From AP-15 sp963814805 (GTDB taxonomy: Bacteria; Pseudomonadota; Alphaproteobacteria; ATCC43930; CGMCC-115725), in NCBI GenBank assembly GCA_963814805.1, contig CAWFER010000009.1:40434-104433 (forward strand): a DNA stretch of 64,000 bases, read 5' to 3'. A program made the position numbers and the translations under genes. Below, one piece after another: positions 9,241 to 18,808 of the stretch (its first letter is position 1; each line of letters starts with the position of its first letter). The notes below the pieces were generated by a model that was given only the letters and a program-made list of their open reading frames with translations, was not told where the DNA came from and ran no database searches.

Positions 9241-11463
9241 TCACCGTATCGCCTGGCGCGCCTGTCTCCCCATAGGATCTCTGAACCTGGCCGGTGGGCC
9301 AGCCTCGGTCTTCGGGTCCGATCCCGTCGAGGATGCGTTGGAACCGAGCGAGGTCCGTTGCAACGAGACCCGCTGCGGCTCGGACAGACGTTTCTCGCGC
9401 AAGAGGTTCTGGGCTTCGGCCGCGGCTCTCGTCCAGGCGGATCGATGGCGCGCGGTGATGCAGGCGTTGGGACAGCGGGTCGGCTCGCAGAGGGCGGTGA
9501 GCGGGGCATTGGCCTCCGGCGCCGCGACCCGTTTCAAGCACAGCGCAGTCAACGGATCGAAGAAACAGTCGGCCAGAACGCCGACATGGAGCGTGCGCGC
9601 GAGGCTTGCGAGGAGCGAGCGCAAGCGGGCGCGATCGGCGATCATGGCTGGGATCGGCGCGAGCGTGTCGGCGGCGTCGAGCGCGCGTGCGACCCGTCGT
9701 CCGGCGGGGCCGAACGGTGTAGTCCCGGCGCGGCGATCGTCGAAGTAGACCAGCAGGTCATCGAGCTGGCCGAGAGTGCGCTGCGCCTCCACCTCGGCGC
9801 GGAAGCCTGATGCGCTCGATCCCGCGTAGCCCTCGAAGGCGGCGACCGAGGCGTGCTTGTACTGGATCATGCCGGCGACGATGCCGAATGGCCGGTTGGC
9901 GATGTGCCAGGCGATGGTGCGCCGAAACTGGCGCGTGGTGATGCGCCAGGGCACGTCGTTGGGGCCGGCGGGGATAACGGGCCGCTCCGCCGTCCCGAAC
10001 AGGGCGTTGAGGTGATCCCGGTAGACGTTGAGCTGGCGGACGATCTCGGCGGAGACATGATCCTTGGTGCCTGTCTTCAGCGACAGCACCGGCCAGAGTG
10101 TGTCGAGACCACGCGCGTCTGCGGCCCGCGCGGCGAGCTGCTCCAGCACCTCGATCGCCTGGGCGACCGGCGCGATGGTGACCCACTCGGCGGGCTCGCC
10201 ACGGCTGGGCTTGCCCTTGTAGGCGACCGAACGTACCCGGTGCCGCATGATGATGCCGTCCTCGCTGCGGGTGATCGCGAGGCAGCCGCGCCGCATGGAC
10301 TGGACCTCGCAATCGCGCATGCCGGTGAGATAGGCACAGACGACGTAGGCCGCGGCCTGGAGCATCCGCTCCTCATGGGCCAAGGTTTTCACGTCGAACC
10401 GCGGTCGCCACGGCCTGGCGTTCTCCGGATCGAGGCTGATCGGCGTGTCCATACCGCCGGTCTCCAGGCCGAGCTCGACAACGGCGGCCTCGATCAGGTC
10501 AGGCGCGCCGCTTGCGAGCTGGATGTGCATCCGCGGCTCCATCTGCGCATCGATGCCGATGTGCAGATGGAGAAGGTGGGCGTTGATCGGCGGGGTTGCG
10601 GCGCCGGTGCGTGGATCGCGGCGGACGACGCCGTTGTGCGCGGTCGCCCAGGCTGGCACGCCTCGGGCATCGCGGCGGCGCTGCTCGAAGAAGGCAGCCA
10701 GGCGCTCGCGCTGGCGCCCACGACGCTCTGCGTTGCTGAGGCCGACCTCTGCTGCGATCAGCAGGTCGCGATGCGCTTCGAGCCTTTTAAGCTCGGCGCG
10801 AGCGGCGAGAATATCGGCAGCAAAGGTCGTGATGTAGCGCAGCGACCACGCCAGGAGCGGCGTGATGATCGACTCGGGGATCCGTGGGGTGCGGTTCTCC
10901 CGATCAGGGCAGCAACCTGCGACCAGGGAGGGCGATCGACCGGGCCACGGCTCGAATCGCAATCCGCCGAAGGGTAAGTGGTCCCGGTAGACGTAGAGAT
11001 CCGAAACGACCTCGAGGAGCTGGGCGACGACGACGGCGCGCCGCCGCCGCTCGGCCTTGAGGGCGCGAACATAGGCATCAAGCAGGGAGCGGTCGACGCG
11101 GCCGAGATCGACCATCCCGATCTGAACCCGAACGAACTCAAAGAAGCGTCGCGCCCGGTTGAAGGCTTGGCGCGCGCTGGCCGGCGGCAGCTTCGTGCGG
11201 TGGCCGGGAAGATCGGCGTTGAGCCGCGCGTAGAGGAACGCGCGCAGCGCCTCACGCACATCCGGGTCGCCGACCGCATCGAAGTGAACGGTGACATGGC
11301 ATCGGCGGGCGTTCTCGCGGAACACCGCCGGCCCCAAATCCCAGCCCGGGTCGCCGTAGCGCGAGAGATCGGCGCGGTCGAACCCCGGCCTGAGCGGCGC
11401 GGAGGCAAGCGCGGGACGATCGTCGATCACCGGTCGAGGCGCACGGGCGGCGGCGACGGTCAT
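9241..11463 (-). CDS. large tyrosine recombinase (GinC-like), third of a trio
   Basis: 740-aa protein, last gene of a three-recombinase operon. Catalytic-domain features lie between about residues 370 and 580: YLTGMRDCEVQSM with the first Arg, TTRQFRRTIAWHI in place of the usual HxLRH box, and YKHASVAAFEGYAG with the likely nucleophile Tyr. A Cys-rich tail (ADCFFDPLTALCLKR, CEPTRCPNACITARH) looks metal-binding. Its ATG overlaps the previous stop (ATGA at 11460-11463). Size and order match the third recombinase of GInt-type islands; a fourth small gene expected downstream is not seen, and IS110 sits there instead. Confidence 0.75.
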   Translation of the reverse strand: MTVAAARAPRPVIDDRPALASAPLRPGFDRADLSRYGDPGWDLGPAVFRENARRCHVTVHFDAVGDPDVREALRAFLYARLNADLPGHRTKLPPASARQAFNRARRFFEFVRVQIGMVDLGRVDRSLLDAYVRALKAERRRRAVVVAQLLEVVSDLYVYRDHLPFGGLRFEPWPGRSPSLVAGCCPDRENRTPRIPESIITPLLAWSLRYITTFAADILAARAELKRLEAHRDLLIAAEVGLSNAERRGRQRERLAAFFEQRRRDARGVPAWATAHNGVVRRDPRTGAATPPINAHLLHLHIGIDAQMEPRMHIQLASGAPDLIEAAVVELGLETGGMDTPISLDPENARPWRPRFDVKTLAHEERMLQAAAYVVCAYLTGMRDCEVQSMRRGCLAITRSEDGIIMRHRVRSVAYKGKPSRGEPAEWVTIAPVAQAIEVLEQLAARAADARGLDTLWPVLSLKTGTKDHVSAEIVRQLNVYRDHLNALFGTAERPVIPAGPNDVPWRITTRQFRRTIAWHIANRPFGIVAGMIQYKHASVAAFEGYAGSSASGFRAEVEAQRTLGQLDDLLVYFDDRRAGTTPFGPAGRRVARALDAADTLAPIPAMIADRARLRSLLASLARTLHVGVLADCFFDPLTALCLKRVAAPEANAPLTALCEPTRCPNACITARHRSAWTRAAAEAQNLLREKRLSEPQRVSLQRTSLGSNASSTGSDPKTEAGPPARFRDPMGRQARQAIR

Positions 11464-13253
11464 GCGCGGGCCTCGGGTGGAAGATAGAGCGCGTGTGTAC
11501 CGACGGCTCGGCGCGCTTCGGCGATGACGGCGTCGGAGAAGGCGGGCAGCACCTGCCCGACGATACGCGCATGCGCGCGACCGAATTTGAGCCGCCAGTC
11601 GGCGGCGGTCAGCCCGGCCCGCTCGCCCTCGATGAACGTCAGGAAGGCGAGGATCGCCGGGAGCTTGCGGGCAGTGATGACGGCGTTGCCGCAGTCAAGG
11701 CACCCCCAGAATGGCTGCGGACACGGCGATCCCGCTTCGCCGAACGGACTGGCGTAGAAGCCGGCGCAGGCCGCGAGCCAGACATCCTGTTCGCCATCGA
11801 GCAAGCCCATGACGCTCCCCGACGATCCAGGAGGCTCGCCGGTCCGATCGCGCGTGGAGCGCCAAGCCGCTTCCTGGTCCGGCGGCAGCACGATCGGCTG
11901 AGCGGCCGCGACTGCCTCGGTGAGGGCGTCAGCGACGGCAGCCTCGTGTAGCGGTCTGAGCGATGGCAGGTCGGCATAGTGGCGGGCAGCGACTTCGGTT
12001 GTGTGGCCGACCGCGAACCGAGCCATGTGACCCTCGGTCTTCAGATACCAAAGCGCCTTGTGGGTCTTGCGCAGGCGAGAGAGCACCAGCCGGAGGGGCT
12101 GGCCCTCGTCGTCGACGATGCCATGGCGGGCGGTCCAGGCGTCGAGCGTCGAGCGCGGGTGGCGGACGCCGGCGCGCAAGGCACCCCAGCTCTGGTAGAC
12201 CCAGAGACGGTCGGTCGGAACATGCCGGCGCGCTGTGGCGGTGATTTCGATCAGCCTGCGGATCAGGCCGCCCGGCGTACCCACCCCGCCATCGCGGACG
12301 CGGATCGTCTTGTGCTCGGCACCACGGGCGCGGCGCTTCACGTAAGCGACCTCGATGGTGCCGGCCGACGGATTGCGGAGGCAATCGATGGTGAGAGCCT
12401 TGCAGCACTCGATTTCCAACCCCGTCTCGAGTGAGAGCAGAGTCAGGAGCGGCGGCAGGTCGTCGCCGAGCAGATGGTGGCGGGCATGCAGCTCGTCGGT
12501 CAGCGACGACACGGGCAGTCCACGGCGAGCCCGAATGAAGTAGAGCGACTGCCATGCCGGATGCTCGTGCCCGATGCGGCCATGCTCGGCGATCACCGCC
12601 TCGACCGCGGTGGTGGCGCGCCGAAGGACACCATCGCCCTGATCATCAGCGGTGCGGCCGATCCGGCGAAAGAGGCGGTCAACATCGCCACGCGCAGCAT
12701 CGCGAAGCTGCCGGGCGACGAACGGGCTGTAGGCGTCGCGGGGGCGGGAGCGCCCGACCGGACCGGCGCTGGTGTAGCTCAGGCGACGGCGTAGATCAGC
12801 GTCCAGGAGACCAGGGCGATCGGACTCTATGGAGCGAAGCGCGTTGACGGCCTTGGCGAGGATCGTGTGACGATTGATCGGACTGCAGCCGTCCGCCTCA
12901 AGCGCCGCCTCGAAGCGATCGAGATGCGCCGCCCGTAGGTCGGCGATGCCGTCGACCGTCGGCGCGTGCTCGCGGAGGTAGGCGAAGAACCGGCGGTAGC
13001 CCTGCACGTGCTGCTTGACGCTGCTCGCCGCGCCCAAGCTCCCGCCGAGGCCGGCCGCACGCCGAAGTGCGCCTGCGAACGCGATGGCGAGCGGGCGCGG
13101 TCGGAGATCGACGAGATCGATCGGGACGCAGCCGCCGTAGCGCGCTTCCACAGTAAAGCGCAGGCCCGCGATGCCGTCAGGGACATTATCGGGCTGTGCG
13201 CCGTCAAAAGGCGTAAAGCTGACGCGCCGTCCCTTACGCGGCCGGCTGGTCAT
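11460..13253 (-). CDS. large tyrosine recombinase (GinB-like), second of a trio
   Basis: 597-aa integrase-like protein. The core shows SLETGLEIECCKALTIDCL, where the position usually held by the first catalytic Arg is Glu, then LSRLRKTHKALWYL and VGHTTEVAARHYADL with the Tyr. The C-terminal FWGCLDCGNAVITARKLP is a Cys pair. The altered first Arg suggests it acts with its partners rather than alone. Overlapping ATGA junctions on both sides (13250-13253, 11460-11463) imply translational coupling. Confidence 0.75.
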   Translation of the reverse strand: MTSRPRKGRRVSFTPFDGAQPDNVPDGIAGLRFTVEARYGGCVPIDLVDLRPRPLAIAFAGALRRAAGLGGSLGAASSVKQHVQGYRRFFAYLREHAPTVDGIADLRAAHLDRFEAALEADGCSPINRHTILAKAVNALRSIESDRPGLLDADLRRRLSYTSAGPVGRSRPRDAYSPFVARQLRDAARGDVDRLFRRIGRTADDQGDGVLRRATTAVEAVIAEHGRIGHEHPAWQSLYFIRARRGLPVSSLTDELHARHHLLGDDLPPLLTLLSLETGLEIECCKALTIDCLRNPSAGTIEVAYVKRRARGAEHKTIRVRDGGVGTPGGLIRRLIEITATARRHVPTDRLWVYQSWGALRAGVRHPRSTLDAWTARHGIVDDEGQPLRLVLSRLRKTHKALWYLKTEGHMARFAVGHTTEVAARHYADLPSLRPLHEAAVADALTEAVAAAQPIVLPPDQEAAWRSTRDRTGEPPGSSGSVMGLLDGEQDVWLAACAGFYASPFGEAGSPCPQPFWGCLDCGNAVITARKLPAILAFLTFIEGERAGLTAADWRLKFGRAHARIVGQVLPAFSDAVIAEARRAVGTHALYLPPEARA

Positions 13254-14653
13254 GTCGGAATCCGGGCGGGCAGGAGCGCCAGCAACTCCTCGACCGCGGC
13301 ATCGATCGTATCGGCACGCGCGGCGATGTGATCAAGGTAGATGTAGGTAGTGGCGAGGCTGGCATGGCCGAGGAGGCGCTGCACCTGCTGCAGCGGATCG
13401 CCGAGCAGCTGGCGATAACCCTCCATCGCGCCAGCCGGGCCCGCCGCGTCGCGCAGGCGATGCTGGATCAGCATGGCGAGCATGTGGACGGCGAAGGTGT
13501 GCCGGAGCTGGTGTGGGCTGACGTGAATGGGCAATCCGGCAGCGGCACAGCGCTGGCCTGCGCGAGCGAAGATCGCCTCCCAGGAGTTAGGCTGGACGGG
13601 CTGCCCGACCTCGGTCGACCAGAGAACCGCCGACTCCTGCGGCGCGCCATCGTCGTCGCAGATGACGAGGCGGCCACGCTCGTCGGGAGTGAGTGCCTCG
13701 ATAGGGACCGAGCCACCATCACAAAGGACCAAGGCTGAACCTGGCGCTGCTCGGCGGATGAGGATCGGCCGGTCGACCCGGCGCCAGCCGGAGCACGCCG
13801 CGAACTTGGCCACTGCGCTTGCGCGCTCGACGGCGACATAGGCGCAGAGCTGCTGAAGAAGACGGCGGGGGACCAGTATGCGGCGGCCGCGCTCGCCCTT
13901 GGTGAGCCCCGACGGCAGATCAAGCCAGGCTTGGCGGTCGCCAGCCTCGCGCCGCTCCAGGGCGGAGAGCTCGAAGGCCAGCAGAAACGAAGCCTCCTCG
14001 AGCCGCAGTCCGGTCGTGACCAGGAGCTCGGCGAAGAGCGAGTTGCGGATGCCGTTGCGATCGCGCGCGCCGAGTCGCTCGGCGCCGTCCACCGCGAGAC
14101 CTCTCAGCCCGACATCGCGGAACGCGCGGTAGTCCTCCAGCGTGATGAAGCGGACATCCGAGCGCTTGGCGGCACGCTCGTAAGCCTCGTTGCGGGACGC
14201 CATGCGCGCGCGACGGCCGCCGTGCCCTTGGCGCCAGATGATGCGATGTGTGAACGGCGCCGCAGCGACAAGCCTCTCCAGCTCGGCCCAGCGATACAGC
14301 TTCTCCAGCGAGGCCACCGCGCGGTTCCAGGATCCGGCCGTGATCCGGAAGCTGGCGTCATCGCGCCGCCGAGCGCGATGGAAGGCGGCGACATCGTCCC
14401 TCTCAGCCTGCCAAATCGTCCTGCCACAAGCGTCAGCCAGGAAGCGGACCCAAACCACGACGTCATAGCCGTAAGCGCGCAGCGAGTGGCGTGATCGCAC
14501 GCCGCTGAGCGGCAGATCCAGGAAGAAACGATCGAGATCGGCGTCGTAGACGGCGCCGTCGCGCAGAATGATCGGGATATGGGCGTCGAGCCCATCTGCC
14601 GATCGACGTTCCTGAATCGTGATGATCACTGGTGCAGTGCCGGCAATGTGCAA
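13250..14653 (-). CDS. tyrosine recombinase (GinA-like), first of a trio
   Basis: 467-aa site-specific integrase with a full catalytic set: TTGLRLEEASFLL (Arg), SPHQLRHTFAVHML (His-x-x-Arg region) and LLGHASLATTYIYLDH (His and nucleophile Tyr). The N-terminal core-binding domain includes RSRHSLRAYGYDVVVW. It is first in a coupled operon of three recombinases of 467, 597 and 740 aa, which resembles the ginABC genes of GInt genomic islands. A large inverted repeat lies just upstream (14677-14786). The role inferred is excision/integration of the island. Confidence 0.85.
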   Translation of the reverse strand: MHIAGTAPVIITIQERRSADGLDAHIPIILRDGAVYDADLDRFFLDLPLSGVRSRHSLRAYGYDVVVWVRFLADACGRTIWQAERDDVAAFHRARRRDDASFRITAGSWNRAVASLEKLYRWAELERLVAAAPFTHRIIWRQGHGGRRARMASRNEAYERAAKRSDVRFITLEDYRAFRDVGLRGLAVDGAERLGARDRNGIRNSLFAELLVTTGLRLEEASFLLAFELSALERREAGDRQAWLDLPSGLTKGERGRRILVPRRLLQQLCAYVAVERASAVAKFAACSGWRRVDRPILIRRAAPGSALVLCDGGSVPIEALTPDERGRLVICDDDGAPQESAVLWSTEVGQPVQPNSWEAIFARAGQRCAAAGLPIHVSPHQLRHTFAVHMLAMLIQHRLRDAAGPAGAMEGYRQLLGDPLQQVQRLLGHASLATTYIYLDHIAARADTIDAAVEELLALLPARIPT

Positions 14654-14676
14654 CCCCTCCCCCGGCCCCCCACCCC

Positions 14677-14786
14677 GGACTTGCCCAGGTGGGCAAACAG
14701 GGACCTCCCACGCGCGCCGCTACGTCGCTCGTGGGGGCACTTCGCGACGCGCGCGGGTCCCTCCTGTTCGCTACCTGGACAAGTCC
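14677..14786. repeat. long imperfect inverted repeat upstream of recombinase trio
   Basis: Left arm 14677-14705 begins GGACTTGCCCAGGT; right arm 14755-14786 is its near complement (complement strand reads GGACTTGTCCAGGT). Both contain AACAGG at matching places. Inside is CCCACG (14707-14712) paired with CGTGGG (14730-14735). Could be the recombinase binding/attachment site or an operator. Confidence 0.6.
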
Positions 14787-14825
14787 TCCGCCATCAATAG
14801 GGCGGCGGAGGGTCGGTGCAGACTG

Positions 14826-15578
14826 TCAAGATAAGGCCACCAGTTCCTCGCGCGCGTACGAGGCCGAGCCGAAGCTGCCGGAGAGATTGCGGTTCAAACG
14901 ATGTGCCGCTCCACTCCAGTGACCGAGCTCATGACAAACGGTCCGGTGAAAATTGATCGGCTCGAAGAAGGCCGAAGGCGGCGGCACCTCGATGTAGTCG
15001 GCGCTGGGAACATAGAAGGCGCGATTGCCGCCGATGCGGATATCGGCGCCGGTGGCGCGGATCAGCGCCTCGGCCTGCGGTAGGATCAGGTTGTCGGCCA
15101 GCGGTTGCGGCGGCGGCGCGATCTCGGCGGAAAGATCCTCGCACTGGTCGGCGTTGAAGACCGTGAAGCGCTTGAGGAACGGAATCGCGTCGGGCTCGTC
15201 GCCGGCCTCGGCGGCGCGGGTGCGCTCGCGGTAGGGAATGAAGCGATCGGCATAAACGACCGTGATGCCGCGTTCGCCCTTGCGCACATGGGCGCCGAGT
15301 TTCAGCGCCTGGCGGAAGGTGACCCAGTTCTGGCCGCTGAAGCCGCGTTCGGTGCAGGCTAGCCACAGGATCAGGATATTGATGCCGCTGTAGGGGCGGC
15401 CGGTCGCGGCATTCTTGGGCAGGCCGAGCGGGGCGGCCACGCCGGCCTCGGATCCCAACCACGGCTGCACCCAGGGCACGCGCCCCTGTTCGAGTTCGCG
15501 GATGATCTTGTCGGTGATCTCCTGGTAGAGGCTGGCGCGGTCGGTAAAGGATTTGTGGGCTGGTGCCGGGTGGGGCAT
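14826..15578 (-). pseudogene. ardC: ArdC-like antirestriction protein, C-terminally truncated
   Basis: 250-aa protein with the N-terminal ssDNA-binding domain of ArdC (DKIIRELEQGRVPWVQPW, PYSGINILILWL, KLGAHVRKGERG) and the M13-like metallopeptidase motif CHELGHWSGAAHRL (HExxH) at about residues 215-228. Such proteins shield incoming plasmid DNA from host nucleases. Relatives run about 40-60 residues past ASYAREELVAL; here the frame stops after two more residues, so the tail has been lost at the junction with the recombinase block. The start ATG has GGAG eight bases upstream. It may retain the active site. Confidence 0.8.
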
Positions 15579-16141
15579 GGGCAGTCTCCGCGACGCGCGG
15601 GCGAAAGCTTTCTCTCGCCTGGGACGCTCGTCACCCGACCCCGCACCGCCCTTTTCCTCTCCGTTTTGCAGGCCCGCCGCACGCTCAGCGCGGCTAACCA
15701 GGGGTAGGCGGATGCGTCAGCGGGCATCACCCGTCAGGGCGGAGACGGCTCGCCGGCAAGGGGGAAAAGCGAGCCGTCTCCGCGCGCATAGCACGCGCCC
15801 GCGCACCGCGCGGGGGACGCCCAAAACCCGAATCGGGAGAATTTGGTCAAGACTTCAGGCGGGGAACGGAGGGTGTGTTTGCCGGCCTCGACGGGATTCG
15901 ACGTTATCCGCCGGGATCGCCGGACATCAGCGGCGGCGACGGTATTCATGGAGCGAGACCACGCCCGGCGGCAGCGCTGCAAAATCCCTGACCGCGCCCT
16001 CGTAACCGCAGGCGCCGCATCCCGCCGCGTTGTCTGCCGACCAGCAGGAACTGTCGAGGTCCTGAACTGTTACAGCAGATGACAGCCGGAATGAAATCTT
16101 AAAGGTTTCGAGCAGTTTTGGGCAGCCGTCACCGGCGCTGA
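15579..16141. other. 560 bp intergenic stretch with a gene relic
   Basis: Contains the probable promoter of the ArdC gene. On the minus strand, positions 15927-16090 encode an uninterrupted tail (CGACGYEGAVRDFAALPPG, SLHEYRRRR) typical of a small alphaproteobacterial Cys-motif protein, but with no start codon in frame. It is probably a relic or a small gene with an altered start. Confidence 0.4.
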
Positions 16142-17122
16142 CTAGGAACGGGGATGCGGCCTCGCGCAGCCTTCATAGACGACCTGGCGCAACAGATTGT
16201 CTCCCGTCCAGGTCAAAAACTTGACTTCGACGAGCAGCTCGGGCCGCACCCAATGCACGCGGCTGAGAACCATTGGCGAGCCGAAGCGGGTCGAGGGCGG
16301 CGACGGCACGTCGAGCGGCATCTTGTTGGTCGCCAGCGGTTGCAGACGGCGCCACAGCCGTTCGAGCTCGGCCTGGTTGATGCCGGTGCCGACGCGGCCG
16401 GCATAGGTCAGCCTTCCGTTGGGATCGTAATAGCCGAGCAGCAAGGCGCCGAGATAAGGCCTCCTTCCTTCAGGATCGGTCCAGCCGATCACGACAAATT
16501 CTTCCCGGTTGAGGCATTTGACCTTGAGCCACACTCCGCGATTGCGCGGCGCATACGGCGCGTCGGCGCGTTTCGAGACGATGCCTTCGACCCCGAGGGG
16601 ACAGGCCTTCTCGTAAAAGGCCGGGCCCCGTCCGATCTGGTGATCGCTGTAGTGCAGCGGCGATCCCGCCCGTGACAGCAAGCCGGCGAGACGTTCCTTG
16701 CGCTCGAGCAGCGGCCGCGTACTCAGATCCTCGCCGTCGAGATACAGAAGATCGAACAGGAAGAACACGAGGCCGGCGGCGTTGCCGGCGTCGGACGCCA
16801 TCTGGATCATGCTGAACGAGGTGATGCCGTCGGCGCGCACGCCGCACAATTCGCCATCGAGATAGGCCTGGCGTGTGCCTAGAGACACTACCGCCCCGGC
16901 GATCGCCGGATATTTGTGCGTCCAGTCGAGCCCGTTGCGGGTCAGGAGCCGCACCTCGCCACGGTCGAGCCGGGCATGCATGCGGAAGCCGTCGAATTTG
17001 ATTTCATGCAGCCACTGGTCGCCGTCCGGCGCCGCGTCGACGAGCTCGGTCAGCTGCGGCCGGATCCATTGCGGCAAGGCGGCAGCATCGCTGCCCGGCC
17101 GGCGCGCTACCGGCTCCGCCAT
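16142..17122 (-). CDS. ATP-dependent DNA ligase (LigD ligase-domain type)
   Basis: 326-aa stand-alone ligase related to the ligase domain of LigD/LigC. It seals breaks in non-homologous end joining or base excision repair. Motif I is EIKFDGFR with adenylated Lys42. Downstream are LTRNGLDW, YLDGELCG, FDLLYLDGEDL, GVEGIVSKRADAPY (motif IV) and WLKVKC (motif V). The C-terminal OB-fold spans about 205-320 (EEFVVIGWTDPEG, YAGRVGTGI). There is no polymerase or phosphoesterase domain, and no Ku gene in the window. It is divergent from exonuclease III, with a small zinc-ribbon gene between. Confidence 0.9.
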   Translation of the reverse strand: MAEPVARRPGSDAAALPQWIRPQLTELVDAAPDGDQWLHEIKFDGFRMHARLDRGEVRLLTRNGLDWTHKYPAIAGAVVSLGTRQAYLDGELCGVRADGITSFSMIQMASDAGNAAGLVFFLFDLLYLDGEDLSTRPLLERKERLAGLLSRAGSPLHYSDHQIGRGPAFYEKACPLGVEGIVSKRADAPYAPRNRGVWLKVKCLNREEFVVIGWTDPEGRRPYLGALLLGYYDPNGRLTYAGRVGTGINQAELERLWRRLQPLATNKMPLDVPSPPSTRFGSPMVLSRVHWVRPELLVEVKFLTWTGDNLLRQVVYEGCARPHPRS

Positions 17123-17140
17123 GCCGGAAACGAAAAGCGG

Positions 17141-17364
17141 TTACTGCGCAGGCGCATGCGCCTCTTCAAAATGATCGATCTCGGAGATGTGCTTCGCCGC
17201 ATGCGCGAGTTCGAACGTGATGCCCTTGCAGTGCCCGCAGGTCGGGAAACGGCGGCCTTGGTCACGGTGACCTCGTGCGGCATGTCGGCATGCACGGGAT
17301 CGTGGGTAATCGTGTAGATGCCGGACTGCGGCACGATCTCGCCCGGCTTGTATTCCTGCGCCAT
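17141..17364 (-). pseudogene. small zinc-ribbon protein, frameshifted
   Basis: The first frame starts MAQEYKPGEIVPQSGIY and runs to HEVTVTK. A missing base in a G run near 17255 shifts reading to GRRFPTCGHCKGITFELAH...HFEEAHAPAQ. Together they give a ~74-aa protein with a C-x2-C pair. Small proteins of this type (KPGE-VP-SGIY then a Cys pair) are common but uncharacterised. It could be a consensus error rather than a dead gene. Confidence 0.6.
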
Positions 17365-17517
17365 GCTGTCCTCCAGGGCCAACTGATCGACGATCCTTCA
17401 AACGGAGCACAACCACGCCGCGTTCCGCGTGAGGGCTCTCGCCGGAGCAGGCCACGGAAAGGCATGGTGGCTGGCGTATGGGCGCAGGCACATCCGGGCA
17501 CAGTTGGACAATTTGCG

Positions 17518-18345
17518 ATGCGGATCGCGACCTACAACGTCAACGGCATCAACGGGCGGCTTGCCAACCTGCTCGGGTGGCTGGAGGAGGCCGCGCCGGA
17601 CATCGTCTGCCTGCAGGAGCTGAAAGCGCCCGACGACAAGTTCCCGGCCGCCGCGCTCCGCGCTGCCGGTTACGGCGCGGTCTGGCATGGGCAAAAGAGC
17701 TGGAACGGCGTGGCGATCCTCGCGCGGGGCGCGCAGCCGGTCGAGACCCGACGCGGCTTGCCGGGCGATCCCGACGACACGCACAGCCGCTACCTCGAAG
17801 CGGCGATCGGCGGCATGAGTGTCGGATGTCTCTATCTGCCGAACGGCAATCCGGCGCCGGGCCCGAAATTCGATTACAAGCTGCGCTGGTTCGAACGGCT
17901 GACGAGCTACGCCGAAACCCTTTTGGCGAGCGGCGCGCCGGCCGTTCTGGCGGGCGACTTCAACGTCATGCCGACCGATCTCGACGTTTACGCGCCGGAG
18001 CGCTGGGTCGATGACGCCCTGTTCCGGCCGGAGGTGCGCGACGCCTACCGCCGCTTGGTCGCACAGGGCTGGACCGACGCGCTGCGGGCGCTGCATTCCG
18101 GTGAGCGGATCTACACATTTTGGAAATATTTTCGGAACGCGTTTGCGTGGGACGCCGGCTTGCGCATCGATCATCTGCTGCTGAGCCCGTCCCTGGCCGA
18201 CCGCCTGGTTGGCGCCGGGGTCGACCGCGATGTGCGGGCCCGCGAACATGCGAGCGATCACGCGCCGGTCTGGATCGAACTTGCGGACGCAGACACCGGA
18301 TCGGCGCGGCCGGTGCAGCGCCGGAGGAAGGCCGGATCAGGCTGA
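17518..18345 (+). CDS. xthA: exodeoxyribonuclease III
   Basis: 275-aa Mg-dependent AP endonuclease/3'-exonuclease acting in base excision repair. Motifs: IATYNVNGINGRL (metal ligand Asn), CLQELKAPDDKFP (catalytic Glu), YLPNGNPAPGPKFDYK, LAGDFNVMPTDLDVY (Asp/Asn pair), RIDHLLLSP and the terminal SDHAPVW His. The ATG at 17518 begins the conserved domain; in-frame residues upstream are low-complexity. It sits with a DNA ligase gene on the other strand, a small repair group. A basic tail (RPVQRRRK) follows the fold. Confidence 0.92.
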   Translation: MRIATYNVNGINGRLANLLGWLEEAAPDIVCLQELKAPDDKFPAAALRAAGYGAVWHGQKSWNGVAILARGAQPVETRRGLPGDPDDTHSRYLEAAIGGMSVGCLYLPNGNPAPGPKFDYKLRWFERLTSYAETLLASGAPAVLAGDFNVMPTDLDVYAPERWVDDALFRPEVRDAYRRLVAQGWTDALRALHSGERIYTFWKYFRNAFAWDAGLRIDHLLLSPSLADRLVGAGVDRDVRAREHASDHAPVWIELADADTGSARPVQRRRKAGSG

Positions 18346-18478
18346 CGCGCCGGTTGATCGAAATCGCGAAGGCGGAGGGAAATCCTGGTTTCACGCGCAA
18401 TAGACATGCGGGCAGGTCCGTTTTCTCCCACATAGAGCTGACCCCCACGGACCCGACTGACCAACGAGGAGGAACGGA

Positions 18479-18782
18479 ATGGCCCGCCGCAATCCGCCCC
18501 GCAAAGTCACGTATTTCGAGCCGGTGCCGCCGCGCCTCGCGCGCAACACCGTCATCGAGTTCGACCTTCGAGGTCGGCCGCCGCTTCCGCTGCACGATGC
18601 GGATCGATTGTGGCGAGCTCGACCCCGGTGCGGTGATCCGGCCGGTACCCGCCGAATGGCATCCATGCATGCCGGAGCGTCTCGACGACGAGGAGCTGGC
18701 GGACTGGCGCGCAGGCCGCACTGCCGTCTATCAGCTGGCCGCCCTGACCATCGGCGCGCGCCTGGCGGTCGCCGACGCGTGA
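18479..18782 (+). pseudogene. small hypothetical protein, frameshifted
   Basis: The first frame (18479, preceded by GAGGAGGAACGG) reads MARRNPPRKVTYFEPVPPR...NTVIEFD. Near 18571 the sensible reading moves to another frame: GRRFRCTMRIDCGELDPG, PVPAEWHPCMPERLDDEE, ending at 18782. The strong ribosome site and the coherent two-part reading support one ~100-aa gene with an indel. Function unknown. Confidence 0.55.
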
Positions 18783-18808
18783 GAGGCGCCCGTGGCTCCG
18801 CTTCCGGC

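Noticed and set aside
9853..10977. 374-aa plus-strand open frame opposite the third recombinase
   Set aside because: Antisense shadow; the minus-strand recombinase has recognisable catalytic blocks.
18120..18478. Open frame joining exonuclease III DNA to the small gene at 18479
   Set aside because: Overlaps xthA out of frame; only the part after ~18571 is coding-like.
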